From Bacteroidota bacterium (GTDB lineage: Bacteria; Bacteroidota; Bacteroidia; AKYH767-A; OLB10), in contig CP064983.1 of NCBI GenBank assembly GCA_016699635.1, positions 2,170,001 through 2,234,000 of the forward strand: 64,000 nt of DNA, written 5' to 3'. The notes under the pieces are model-generated. The model was not told the origin of the DNA, ran no database searches, and was given only the letters and a program-made list of their open reading frames with translations. The number at the start of each line of letters is the position of its first letter. Position 1 is the first letter of the stretch. Positions 9,931 to 18,724 of this stretch are shown one piece after another. A program made the position numbers and the translations under genes.

Positions 9931-10032
9931 TTTAATGTCGAAGTCTTGTGAAATTGATAGTGCAAAAATAAAGGGTGGGCGAAGGTAAGAAAGAGTTGTG
10001 GAGTGGTTGAAGCATAAAAATTCAAAAACTTA

Positions 10033-10059
10033 TTGGAATCTGCTTTTTACATATTTTTG
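10033..10059 (+). promoter_or_regulatory. Candidate Bacteroidota-type promoter of the GNAT gene
   Basis: TATTTTTG at 10052-10059 matches the Bacteroidota -7 element TAnnTTTG. A TTG lies at 10033-10035, 16 bp upstream. The ATG of the acetyltransferase follows 51 bp downstream. Motif-based only. Confidence 0.4.
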
Positions 10060-10109
10060 AAGAGATATGTATATGTGAAGGTTAGTAGCTATTATATACA
10101 AATGAAACC

Positions 10110-10631
10110 ATGAGTAATGAGATAACCATTCGCCAAGAAACACCTGATGATTATTTAGATGTTTTTAAATTAAATCAAGTTGCCTTCGGTCAGGAGTATG
10201 AGGCTAAATTGGTGGATGCATTGAGAAGCAATACCGATGTTTTTATTCCTGAACTTTCTATTGTAGCTACTATCAACAATAAAATTGTCGGACATATTTT
10301 ATTTACTAAGATTGCGATAAAAGATGATTCTGGAAACCTCAATGAAAGTTTAGCATTCGCACCTATGGCAGTGTTGCCTGAATTTCAGAAAACAGGCATC
10401 GGTGGGCAACTTATCAGTGAAGGATTAGCTGTAGCTAAAGGTTTAAAGTTTAGGTCTGTAATAGTACTCGGTCATGAACACTATTATCCTAAATTTGGTT
10501 TTCAACCTGCAATTAAATGGAATATTAAAGCACCATTTGATGTTCCTTCAAATGCTTTTATGGCAATTGAACTGGAGCAAGGCGGACTAAGAAATATATC
10601 AGGAACGGTAATCTATCCAAAGGAATTTTAA
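10110..10631 (+). CDS. GNAT-family N-acetyltransferase
   Basis: A 173-residue protein of the YhbS-like GNAT type. The acetyl-CoA binding motif A is seen as FAPMAVLPEFQKTGIGGQLI (Q-x-x-G-x-G), followed by VIVLGHEHYYPKFGFQPA. Such enzymes transfer acetyl from acetyl-CoA to an amine; the substrate is unknown. It stands alone between two minus-strand operons, with its own promoter candidate upstream, and is convergent with the M3 peptidase. Confidence 0.9.
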   Translation: MSNEITIRQETPDDYLDVFKLNQVAFGQEYEAKLVDALRSNTDVFIPELSIVATINNKIVGHILFTKIAIKDDSGNLNESLAFAPMAVLPEFQKTGIGGQLISEGLAVAKGLKFRSVIVLGHEHYYPKFGFQPAIKWNIKAPFDVPSNAFMAIELEQGGLRNISGTVIYPKEF

Positions 10632-10652
10632 GAAAAAATCAGCTCTAAAATC

Positions 10653-12381
10653 TTACTTCTGAAGAGCATCAATTTCTGATTGTACGAACTGCGAAAGTTC
10701 CTTAATGTATGTTGCAGAAAAATCAAAGCGTACACCGGCAGCAGCATAAATTTCACCAATTGATTTTGTATAACCAAGTGACAATGCTTTTTTGTAATTG
10801 CTGATAGTAGTAGTAGCATCAGTTTTATAATTCTTCCATAATGCAATAGCGCCTAATTGTGCCATTCCATATTCAATGTAATAGAAAGGTGAATCAAAAA
10901 TGTGAATCTGTTTCTGCCACAAATTTTCTTTTACTTTTTCATTGCCCTGCCAGTCAACAACACTACCACTAAAACGGTTGTATAGGTTTACAAACTCCTG
11001 TTCGCGTTCCGCCACACTATGTTCAGGATGCATATATACCCACTGTTGAAATGCATCTACAATGGCTATCCCCGGCACAATGTCAATTAGGCTGGTAAGA
11101 TGTTCAAGTTTGGCACGTTTCAATTCTTTTTCATCAGAAATAAAATGATGCCAATGCTCCATTGTAAGTAACTCCATGGACATAGAAGCAAGTTCTGCAA
11201 CTTCAGAAGGGCAGCTTCGCATTTCATGAAATGGAAGATTGTGTGCCAGCACTGCATGTACTGCATGTCCGCTTTCATGTACCATTGTCACCAGATCGCG
11301 CAACTGTCCTGTGCTGTTCATGAAAATAAATGGAACACCTGTTTCGTACAAAGGATAGTTGTATCCCCCTGGTGATTTGCCTTTTCGCGAATCCAAATCA
11401 AAACGATTCATCTCATCAAGCAGTGTGATGCAATTGGCAAACTCCGAATCAATTTCTTTTAAACATGAAATAGTTTTCTCAACCATCTCCTGCGTGCTAT
11501 TGAAAGGCTTTATTGGAGGTTTTCCTGTAGGGTCAACAGCCAAATCCCAAGGCATTAAACGCGCAACACCCAATTTTAGTTTTTCTGTATTCTTCAATCT
11601 GATTGATAACAGGTTTTATTTCCGATTCTATACTTTCATGAAACCGGTAACAATCTTCAACGCTGTAGTCAAATCGCTCTAATGCTGCAAAGGAATAATC
11701 TCTGAAATTTTTGAAGCCTGCATTGAGTGCCACCTGATGCCGAAGCTGAATTAAATTGGTGTATAAGTCATCTAACTGCTTTTTGTCTTCTAATCGTCTG
11801 GCAGTAATTTTTTTGTAAACAGTCTCACGAATACTTCTGTCAGTATTTTTTAACCATACCGATGCTTGTTGTAAAGTAAGTTCCTGATTGTTATAAGTGC
11901 TGGTTTGCGCTCCCGAAATCTGACCGAATATTTGTTGCTTTTCTGCTAGCTCTGCAAGCAGTGGAATATTTTCTTTTCTGAATAAAGAAATACGTTGCTT
12001 TACATTGCGTAGATAGTTTCTGTAGTCTGTTTCAGAAAGCAACTCTGAAAAAGGACTGGCAATAAATTTTTCATTCAACTTATTGTCTTCCGGAGAAATG
12101 TTCGGGTCTATTTCTCTAACATAATAATTATAATCCTGTTGTAGTTTTTCATTCGTATTGTCGCAGCTCATTCTGATATAACGCCACGCCAAATTCTCCT
12201 GCAATGCCGATTCTAATTCGCTTCTGTCCTGCAGCCATTCAATTAAATCTTCCTTTGAGTTTATGGTGCGCGAAATCAGGTTTTCATAGTACGGTTTTAA
12301 ATCATCCCACGATGTTACACTAAAATCACTTTTAAGAAAATGGCGGTTTGCCTTTCCAATATTTTCTGTTGTCAGAGACAT
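10653..12381 (-). CDS. M3-family oligoendopeptidase (PepF-like; frame broken at 11580-11584)
   Basis: Cytosolic zinc peptidase that cuts oligopeptides. The N-terminal half (from 12381) is helical and PepF_N-like. The C-terminal half has the zinc motif HESGHAVH and, later, the family block YYIEYGMAQLGAIALW. The halves are in different frames. Removing one T from the run 11580-11584 joins EEYRK to KLGVARLMPWDL without loss. The repaired protein has about 575 residues, normal for M3B oligoendopeptidases. It starts 3 bp after the DUF5606 stop, implying one transcript. Confidence 0.9.
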
Positions 12382-12384
12382 AAA

Positions 12385-12902
12385 TCAGGCTTTATCGTTT
12401 TCTGCTTTTTTTGTTTTGCGCTTTGCTTTTGGCTTTGCTTCAGTTTCTTCAACAATTTCTGTTTTCTCTGCTTCAGCAGGAGCAGTATTTTCTGTAGCTG
12501 CATCGTCTGCGGTTTCTTCTTTTGCTGCTAAATCAATTTTGTCTTTAAGTAAGTTAAACCACTTAAACACCTTTTTTATGTCTGATGTATAAACCCTGTC
12601 TTTATCAAACTCAGGTAGAATTTTTTCAAATGACGATAAAATTACCGACCCATCTGCATTCAAATCTATCTTAGTCAATTTCTCATCTAATGCAGTCATC
12701 TTTCTGAAAACTTCTGCCAATTTAACATCATCAGCAGTAGTAAAAATACTGATGTCGGAAAGCATACTTACTTGTTGGTTGTTGCTGACATGCAATCGTT
12801 TTTTATCAGCAAGCGATTCTGCAATAAAACCATTACGGCTTTGTGCAACTAATTGGTACAAACCGGGCATGCCGGAGATAAACATGATTTTTTCAAACTC
12901 AT
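12385..12902 (-). CDS. DUF5606 protein with Lys/Glu-rich tail (frame broken at 12888-12893)
   Basis: The core SGMPGLYQLVAQSRNGFIAE, KRLHVSNNQQVSMLSDISIF and YTSDIKKVFKWFNLL match DUF5606, a family seen almost only in Bacteroidota. The last 45 residues are low-complexity Ala/Glu/Lys. The visible frame begins at 12885, but one more A in the run 12888-12893 adds MSLKKI from the ATG at 12900-12902, giving the usual N-terminus. The function is unknown. It is immediately upstream of the M3 peptidase gene. Confidence 0.8.
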
Positions 12903-13114
12903 TTTCTATAATATTCTGATTAATAAGGCGACAAAGTTAAAATTTTATAACTGCCTGAGAGCCTGATTTTTTCCACATTCATATAACCTGCATTCAGGCA
13001 ATTATGAGTTTATGCTATTGAAACCTATTTAATTATATACAGTATAAGGTCAGGTTAAGATGTTAATATTCTAATCATGTTTAAGCGAAAAAATTACTTA
13101 GTCAAACTCCGTCT

Positions 13115-15037
13115 ATGCGCACCAACCTGCGTATGGCCATGTATATTGGAGCAGCTTCCCTGTCGGGCCTTGTGGTGCTGTTACTCATAGTTTTTAATAT
13201 TTCGAAACGCGAAATATCGAAAGCGGCTTATAGTGGCATGCAGGTTATTAATGCAGAAGTTTTTCAGAATACCGATGCTGTTTACCGTGGAAGTATTAAC
13301 AATCCTATAATCGGAATTTTGATTGACGTAAAAGGATATAAAACTGCGGTTAAACTTAACTCAATAACTTTTTCATTAAAGGGAACAACACAGCCATATT
13401 TCAAGCAGGTCGAAAATATAAAAGTCTGGTCATCCGGACAGACAAAAGCATTTTTCAGGACTCACACAACTTTATCAGTCGGTAGCACCTTCTGATGGCA
13501 ATGTGCGAATAGATATTAACAGTATGCTTTCACCGGGTTTAAATTATTTGTGGATAAGTACAGATATTAAGGCTTCGGCAATGCCCACTGCGGTAATTGA
13601 TGCAGAGCTTACTGCGCTAACTGTAAATGGTTCTCCTTTGTTACCATTGCTTGCATCAGCACCGGAAGTAAAAAATAAAAAATAATACAGCACTTTTTTC
13701 TGTGCGTTCAGGTAATTTCAACGACCTTTCCTTGTGGAATACACAACGCGATGGTAAAGGTTCAGCGCCTGCAACTATTTCTCCAAACACATGCTTTTTT
13801 ATTCAGGGCGGACATGAGTTTACATTGAGTGAAAGTGACACATCTTCCTATGCTGTAGTAGAGAGCAAAGGAAAGTTGAATGGCGATAAGCATTATGGAT
13901 TAAAGGAAGTTTGTGTAGAGCAAGGTGCCATTTTCCAACTCAATGAAAATGAAAATGGGGCAGGCAATATTGTGCATTTAATTTTAAAAGATGGCTCAAA
14001 TTATATTCAAAACAGCTCAGGCAGTTTTGCTTCTGATAATGCACAATTATCAAATTCATCACAAGTAGTATTTATGAAGTATAGTAACCATTCTTTTGGA
14101 AAAGATATAGCTTGGGGTAATGTAATGTTTGATGCACAGGCAGGTGTTGATGCCAATATTGGGCAGGCATTCAGAAATGTATATGGAAACCTCGAACTGC
14201 GTAATACCGGAAAGGGTTCTTTATATACAGAAGGCGTAAGCATTATGTCCGTTAAAGGAAATTTTATTGTTTCCGGAGGAAGGTTTGAAGGTGTAAGAGA
14301 GGTTAACAGTAAATTAGTTCTCAATGTAGGTGGCAACTTTATGGTTCAGGCAGGTAGTGTTTATGATGTTGCAAACAATAGCACGCCAGGTGCACGCACA
14401 ACTTTAAATCTTTATGGCGATGTTATGTTACTTGGCGGAAAAGTTATGTTGAACAATGCTGATGACGATGGTTCATTTATTAATATGATGGGTTTTGAAA
14501 ATCCGCAGGTTCGTTGGATGCAGACAGATAAAGCGCAGGTTGAATTGTGTAATGTAGCCATAAAACCCGAGAAGGAAGTTTTTCTGAAAGGAAATAAGTT
14601 GGGTGAAATCCCTTGCAGGTAGATTATTGTCTGTTGAGCGCAATGCAAAATTGTGGTGCGCTACCTACAGTGTAACAGGACAGGGTAGGTTTAGCCTTGC
14701 GGACATGGCAACATTGGGTATAGGCCATCCAAAAGGAATTAATTCCGGTTTAAACGAGGGGAATATTTTAACGGCAGAAAGACAATTTAATTCAGGCGCA
14801 AGTTATGTTTATTATCTGTCAACAACACCTCAGGAGATGGGGCAGTTTGCCACATTCCCAAAAGAAAAAACCATACGCAGCTTAACGATTAAAAAGGACA
14901 GTCCTGTGCAACAAGTAAATTTGTCAACCGATTTATTTGTGAGCGATCAGGTAAAGGTAAGCATGGGCGAGTTTAACCGTTCAGGATTTAAGCTGCAATT
15001 ATCCGATGTCAGCGAAACATCAGGTAAGTTCCATTAA
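13115..15037 (+). CDS. Membrane-anchored surface-type protein with sialidase-N-like domain (three frame breaks)
   Basis: Four consecutive open frames join into one protein of about 640 residues. The repairs are one T removed at 13451-13455, one A added at 13677-13682 and one C added at 14610-14612. A single N-terminal membrane helix (YIGAASLSGLVVLLLIVFNI) is followed by a domain around residues 40-190. Its NPIIGILIDVKGYK, LNSITFSLKGTT and LSPGLNYLWISTDI resemble the N-terminal domain of BNR-repeat neuraminidases. Next comes RSGNFNDLSLWNTQRDGKG, a motif common in Bacteroidota surface proteins, and a long Gly/Asn-rich beta region. I see no T9SS C-terminal signal. No catalytic domain is recognised. 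An ATG at 13079-13081 could be the true start if another A is missing near 13090. Confidence 0.65.
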
Positions 15038-15060
15038 AAAAATTCTGTTAATAGTTTTTT

Positions 15061-15086
15061 AAGTCGGCAAAAATGCCGGCTTTTTT
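15061..15086 (+). terminator. Rho-independent terminator
   Basis: A 9-bp stem (AAGTCGGCA / TGCCGGCTT, one G-T pair) with an AAAA loop is followed by a T run. It lies 24 bp after the stop of the preceding gene. Confidence 0.8.
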
Positions 15087-15142
15087 ATTTTTTATGGTTA
15101 ATAAATTCATTGAAAGGTAATTTAAGTAATCAAACTTCTATT

Positions 15143-15150
15143 TAAGTTTG
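15143..15150 (+). promoter_or_regulatory. Candidate -7 promoter element (TAAGTTTG)
   Basis: The octamer matches TAnnTTTG, and the ATG of the beta-barrel gene lies 27 bp downstream. No convincing TTTG is found at the usual -33 distance. Confidence 0.4.
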
Positions 15151-15176
15151 TGCCATAAAACAAAGAAAATAGAAAA

Positions 15177-15758
15177 ATGAAAAAACTGATTTGCGCTGCC
15201 TTGATTGCAGCAGGAATGACAACAATGGCAACAACAACAAAAGCTCAGGGTGGTGACCCACCTTTTGTTAAAGGCTCAAACACTATTGGCTTGTCAATAG
15301 GCTTTGGCGACTATTACGATTACGGAAGTGTGTATTATGGAAGCAGTTGGACAGTGCTTCCATCAATAAATTTACATTATGATCATGGAACTATTGCAGA
15401 AGTAGGTCCCGGTACTATAGGTATTGGTGGAATAATCGGAATAAAAAACCGCTACTATAAATATTATAATGGTGATAAATACACCGACAACAGTGTTATA
15501 ATTGGTGTTCGCGGTACCTATCACCTTACATTATTGGCAGATAAGAACAATAAATTTGATCCTTATGGTGGTGTATTGTTGGGAGCGCGTATCAGAACCA
15601 GAAACGACCATTATTACGATGACAAACGAAATAATGTATATCCAACAACAGGGTTGTTTGTTGGTGCTAAATATAATTTCGTAGAAAACTTTGGCGCCTT
15701 TGCCGAGTTGGGTTATGATATTTCATTCTTTAAAGTTGGTATTAATCTCAACTTTTAA
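15177..15758 (+). CDS. Small outer-membrane beta-barrel protein
   Basis: The 193-residue product starts with a signal peptide (MKKLICAALIAAGMTTMA, cleaved after TKAQ). The mature part alternates hydrophobic and polar residues, is rich in Tyr, Gly and Asp, and ends in phenylalanine (VGINLNF), as expected of an outer-membrane barrel. Segments such as NTIGLSIGFGDYY and GTIGIGGIIGIKN look like strands. It is a single-gene unit with its own promoter candidate and terminators on both sides. The specific role is unknown. Confidence 0.75.
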   Translation: MKKLICAALIAAGMTTMATTTKAQGGDPPFVKGSNTIGLSIGFGDYYDYGSVYYGSSWTVLPSINLHYDHGTIAEVGPGTIGIGGIIGIKNRYYKYYNGDKYTDNSVIIGVRGTYHLTLLADKNNKFDPYGGVLLGARIRTRNDHYYDDKRNNVYPTTGLFVGAKYNFVENFGAFAELGYDISFFKVGINLNF

Positions 15759-15776
15759 TTAAAATTAAAATTAGTA

Positions 15777-15811
15777 AAGCCGGTAGTTGATTTTTAGCTG
15801 CCGGTTTTTTT
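15777..15811 (+). terminator. Rho-independent terminator of the beta-barrel gene
   Basis: Arms AAGCCGGTAG (15777-15786) and CTGCCGGTTT (15798-15807) pair over 10 bp with two G-T pairs. A T run follows. Confidence 0.75.
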
Positions 15812-15923
15812 ATTGACGTAAGTTTAGAAGGTTTAGAAAGTTAAAAGGTTTGGAAAGCTGTAGGTTTATTTAATTGGAACCTTTTTGATTTATTGAGTCT
15901 TTGAGTAAAGAAATGAGATTGGC

Positions 15924-17035
15924 TTAGATTGTCAGTTCATAATGAATATTTCTTCCATTTCCTTTCGAATTAAACACACCAAGTTCAGTTAAATGTTGTA
16001 AGTCACGTGTGGCAGTAGCTTTTGAAGATTTTGTTATTTTCATATACTTTTTTGCTGTCATACCACCTTCAAAGCCATCCCATCCGGCTTCAAGCATTTT
16101 ATTCACCACTTTCTGTTCACGTTCATTTAGGTTTAAAGCATGATTATTAAGAAAAATAATTTTTTTAAGAGCAAATTGTGCAGTTCTAATTGCTTCTTTT
16201 TGTGATTGTAATATGATGTTTGCGAAGTAAACAATCCAGTTGTTGATGTGCAGTGAGCCTTGAGCTTCCTTTAATGCCAAATAATATTGCTTTTTATTTC
16301 GCTCAATTATACTTGACAAACTTAAATAAACCGGCCTGCCTAATGATTGTGAAAAACATTTTTCAGCAATTGCTCTTCCTATTCTGCCATTGCCATCTTC
16401 AAAAGGGTGGATGCTTTCAAAATATAAATGTGTAATAGCTGATTTTACAATGGCATTTGTCATATTGTCTGTAATCTTATATGCATTGTACCATTCAGTA
16501 AAAGTTTCATTTCTTTAGCTACTCTTTCAGATGGTGGAGCTTCAAAGTGTACGATTTCTTTGCCTATTCTACCTGAAACAACCTGCATAGGTTCTTTGCC
16601 TGAACGCCATTTACCTGCATTGATTGCTTGAGAATTTAAAAATAAGAGTTTATGCCATTTCTTTATTGATGTTATTGTTAATTTATTGCTGTATTCATTT
16701 CTTACGCTAATCATTAGCTCTGCAATGGCTTTCGCTTTTTTGTCTTTTACTGACTCAGCTTTTGTGTTAACCCCTAAATTGTTCTTAATAGAAGACATTA
16801 AATCCTGTTTGTTTAATATCTCTCCTTCTATTGCCGAAGTGCTAATTGCTTCTGTTGTTATTAATCGAATAAGAGTTTCTGTCTGATCTTTATCAGTCAG
16901 GCTTTGCATTATTCCTGACATTTCACCAATGTAATTTGAAATCATTGGTGTGATTTCAGATACAACTTCAGTATTGTAGTCGAAAGATGGCCAGTTTTTG
17001 TGTTGCCAGTTATATGTTGAAATGAGCCGATTCAT
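15924..17035 (-). CDS. Fic-family protein with C-terminal winged helix (frame broken at 16500-16503)
   Basis: Fic enzymes usually transfer AMP from ATP to a protein hydroxyl. The N-terminal half has the inhibitory motif STSAIEGE (S/T-x-x-x-E-G) near residue 65 and KWHKLLF...GKWRSG. The second half begins FTEWYNAYKITDN and carries the catalytic motif HPFEDGNGRIGRA. One extra T (plus-strand A run 16500-16503) joins them as EMKLFTEWYNAY. The last 60 residues (MTAKKYMKITKSSKATATRD) are a winged helix-turn-helix, suggesting DNA binding. The full length of about 370 residues is normal. An inverted repeat covers the start codon and upstream DNA, hinting at self-regulation. The target is unknown. Confidence 0.88.
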
Positions 17036-17080
17036 TAAATTATTCGGCTCAAATATACGAAATATATGAGCCGAATAATT
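17024..17080 (-). promoter_or_regulatory. Palindromic repeat over the fic start (candidate operator)
   Basis: AATTATTCGGCTC at 17038-17050 and GAGCCGAATAATT at 17068-17080 are a perfect 13-bp inverted repeat with 17 bp between. A third copy of the heptamer, GAGCCGA at 17024-17030, lies inside fic codons 2-4. With 17044-17050 it forms a second inverted pair. No T run follows on either strand, so it is unlikely to be a terminator. A role as an operator for the Fic winged helix is inference. Confidence 0.5.
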
Positions 17081-17190
17081 ATTTAAAATAGCTCAGCAAA
17101 TGTTTTTTGAAAATAATAAAGTTGTAACAATTGCATGTTTGTGATTTTTCATCAATGAAAACTAGAGGATGTTTAATAAACTCATGTATA

Positions 17191-17798
17191 TTAACAACAA
17201 TTCTCTCCTGCCTGTATGGTGGACATTTAACTGTACCGTAGCTGCAATAAACACAACAATCGCCTTGTAAGGGCTTTAATCTTGTTTTACAATTTTCACA
17301 TTCATAAAAATAAACACATGCATCAGTTGGCATAGTTTCAGTTTTTTTATGTCCGCAGTTTGGACAAGTCAGTGTGGATTGTGTTTCTACTGTTTTGCCG
17401 TTATAAGTTATGCAAGTATTACAAGTTCCATGCATTTTATTTCTTTTGTAGTTCCATACTGTTGCCAGTAAAAGTCCGAACATGCCAATGTAAAGTAGAT
17501 TTATCCAATAATCGCTGTCGTTAATATAATATGCGTAAAATATTAAGAGTCCGCTTATGATTGCAGTCAACAAGGGATACAGACAATGATGTTTACGATA
17601 TGAGAAATAAAGTCCGCTCACAGAAATTAAAACCATTGCCTGAAAAATCCACATCGTCCACCCGCCAAACAACTCAAAACTACCGAGCCCAAGTGCTGAT
17701 GCTGTAAATGCAAATAGTGGAAAACAACAGGGAGAAAATATAGCTGTCAGGAAAAGTCCGGCAGTTCCAAATTTATCTATGTTGTTTGATAGTCGCAT
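17191..17798 (-). CDS. MerC-like membrane domain fused to a GDCCVxC domain (frame broken near 17216-17222)
   Basis: The N-terminal part is MerC-like, with about four membrane helices and the cysteine pair in LTAIFSPCCFPLFAF, as in mercury transporters. The C-terminal part is a zinc-ribbon-like GDCCVxC domain: TCPNCGHKKTETMPTDAC, YECENCKTRLKPLQ, GDCCVYCSYGTVKCPP. That family has selenoprotein members; here the position is Cys (TGC). The visible frame runs on to 17079 with an unrelated tail. One base added near 17216-17222 gives CPPIQAGENCC and a TAA at 17191-17193, which I take as the true end. The start MRLSNNIDKFG (17798) is preferred over the ATG at 17862-17864. Metal or sulfur handling is likely; no other mer genes are near. 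Confidence 0.75.
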
Positions 17799-18363
17799 TA
17801 TTATAGTTTTTGTACTTAGGTATTTATTTGTTTTTGGCTTAAAGATAAACAAACAACATATCAAGATAAGTGTGGATGTGAGCTTTAATTAATTCAAGTA
17901 TTAGAGAAATAATTTGTTTTATACACTTAGCATAACCTTTAGTAAGTAAATAATTAGTAGATAACAATTTTATAAAATTGCGCCTAAAAGAATCATATTT
18001 GACTTTAATGCCTGATTATTCAAAAATATCTTTTGAAGAACTTCTTCCATTATTTCTACTAAAAATGTTATTTGGTAGGCGTTTCTTAATAATTATCTTT
18101 ATGCTTTAAGCTCATTTATGATTGGTTTTAAGCTCAAAAATGATTGATTTTGTTCTATTCTTATGTAAAAAGTGAGCTATATCAAGAAACTATCAAAGGT
18201 CAAACCGTTACCTAAGATTGTAAGTAAGCATTTGCCGGCAGTTTTCAAGCATTCAATGAATTTAAAATTTTGACCAATTTTATATTGGAATTTTAAAATG
18301 ATTAGCATGTTTTAATGCTTTACAATAGTTAGTGTAATAGCGTACTTTACAACTCAACCCCAC
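17799..18363. other. Long non-coding stretch
   Basis: 565 bp without a convincing gene, AT-rich. An ATG at 18008 opens a 33-codon frame (starting MPDYSKISFEELLPLFLL) ending at 18109. It vaguely resembles the N-terminus of some IS transposases, but it is too short to assign. A 22-bp-period direct repeat lies at 18105-18151. No inverted ends or target duplications are seen. It separates the accessory Fic/MerC genes from the ATP synthase genes. Confidence 0.5.
18105..18151. repeat. Two-copy direct repeat, 22-bp period
   Basis: Copy 1 (18105-18129) and copy 2 (18127-18151) both have TTTAAGCTCA, then three variable bases, then ATGATTG and TTTT. They agree at 21 of 25 positions. The function is unknown; it could be a regulatory site or chance in AT-rich DNA. 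Confidence 0.45.
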
Positions 18364-18396
18364 AAAAAAAGCTACCCTTGTGAGGTAGCTTTTTTT
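18364..18396. terminator. Bidirectional terminator downstream of atpC
   Basis: A perfect 13-bp stem, seven A plus GCTACC against GGTAGC plus seven T, with a 7-base loop CTTGTGA. The A and T tracts give a U-tail on both strands. It lies 19 bp beyond the atpC stop. Confidence 0.9.
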
Positions 18397-18414
18397 ATAA
18401 TTTGTATTTTTAAT

Positions 18415-18654
18415 CTACACTGATTCATCTAAAACAACAACTTTGTTTTTAAGCATCTCTACCACTCCACCTTTTACATTAAACTCAAGCGTTTCTTTTG
18501 CTGTCTTTACTTTAACCTTGCCTTTGCCAAGTGTTGAAATAATAGGAGCGTGGTTGTTAAGCATCTGAAATTTACCGTCAGCACCGGGAACAGAGACAGA
18601 CGTTACTTCGCCTTCAAACACTTTTTTATCGGGAGTAATAATTTCTAAAAACAT
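18415..18654 (-). CDS. atpC: F1 ATP synthase epsilon subunit
   Basis: A 79-residue protein with the N-terminal beta-sandwich only: MFLEIITPDKKVFEGEVTSV, VPGADGKFQMLNNHAPIIS, LEFNVKGGVVEML. The C-terminal helical hairpin of other epsilon subunits is missing, which is usual in Bacteroidota. It couples the rotor to the F1 head. It follows atpD after 70 bp, the typical split arrangement in which beta and epsilon sit apart from the other subunit genes. Confidence 0.95.
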   Translation of the reverse strand: MFLEIITPDKKVFEGEVTSVSVPGADGKFQMLNNHAPIISTLGKGKVKVKTAKETLEFNVKGGVVEMLKNKVVVLDESV

Positions 18655-18724
18655 TTATTTACGAATTTGTACGAATTTGAGAATGACATGACATAACCTC
18701 ACTTTCGCAATTATCTAATTTAAA

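Noticed and set aside
12340..12531. Plus-strand frame rich in Phe and Cys
   Set aside because: It is the antisense of the Lys/Glu/Ala-rich tail of the DUF5606 protein; such composition arises from reading that tail backwards.
13494..13500. In-frame TGA as possible selenocysteine, prompted by the nearby selD
   Set aside because: The sequence after the TGA in the same frame is not protein-like; the true continuation lies in another frame after a T-run correction.
17038..17080. Inverted repeat as a rho-independent terminator
   Set aside because: No T tract follows on either strand and the loop is 17 bases; an operator is more likely.
17799..18363. Insertion sequence
   Set aside because: No transposase of useful length, no terminal inverted repeats and no target duplication are visible.
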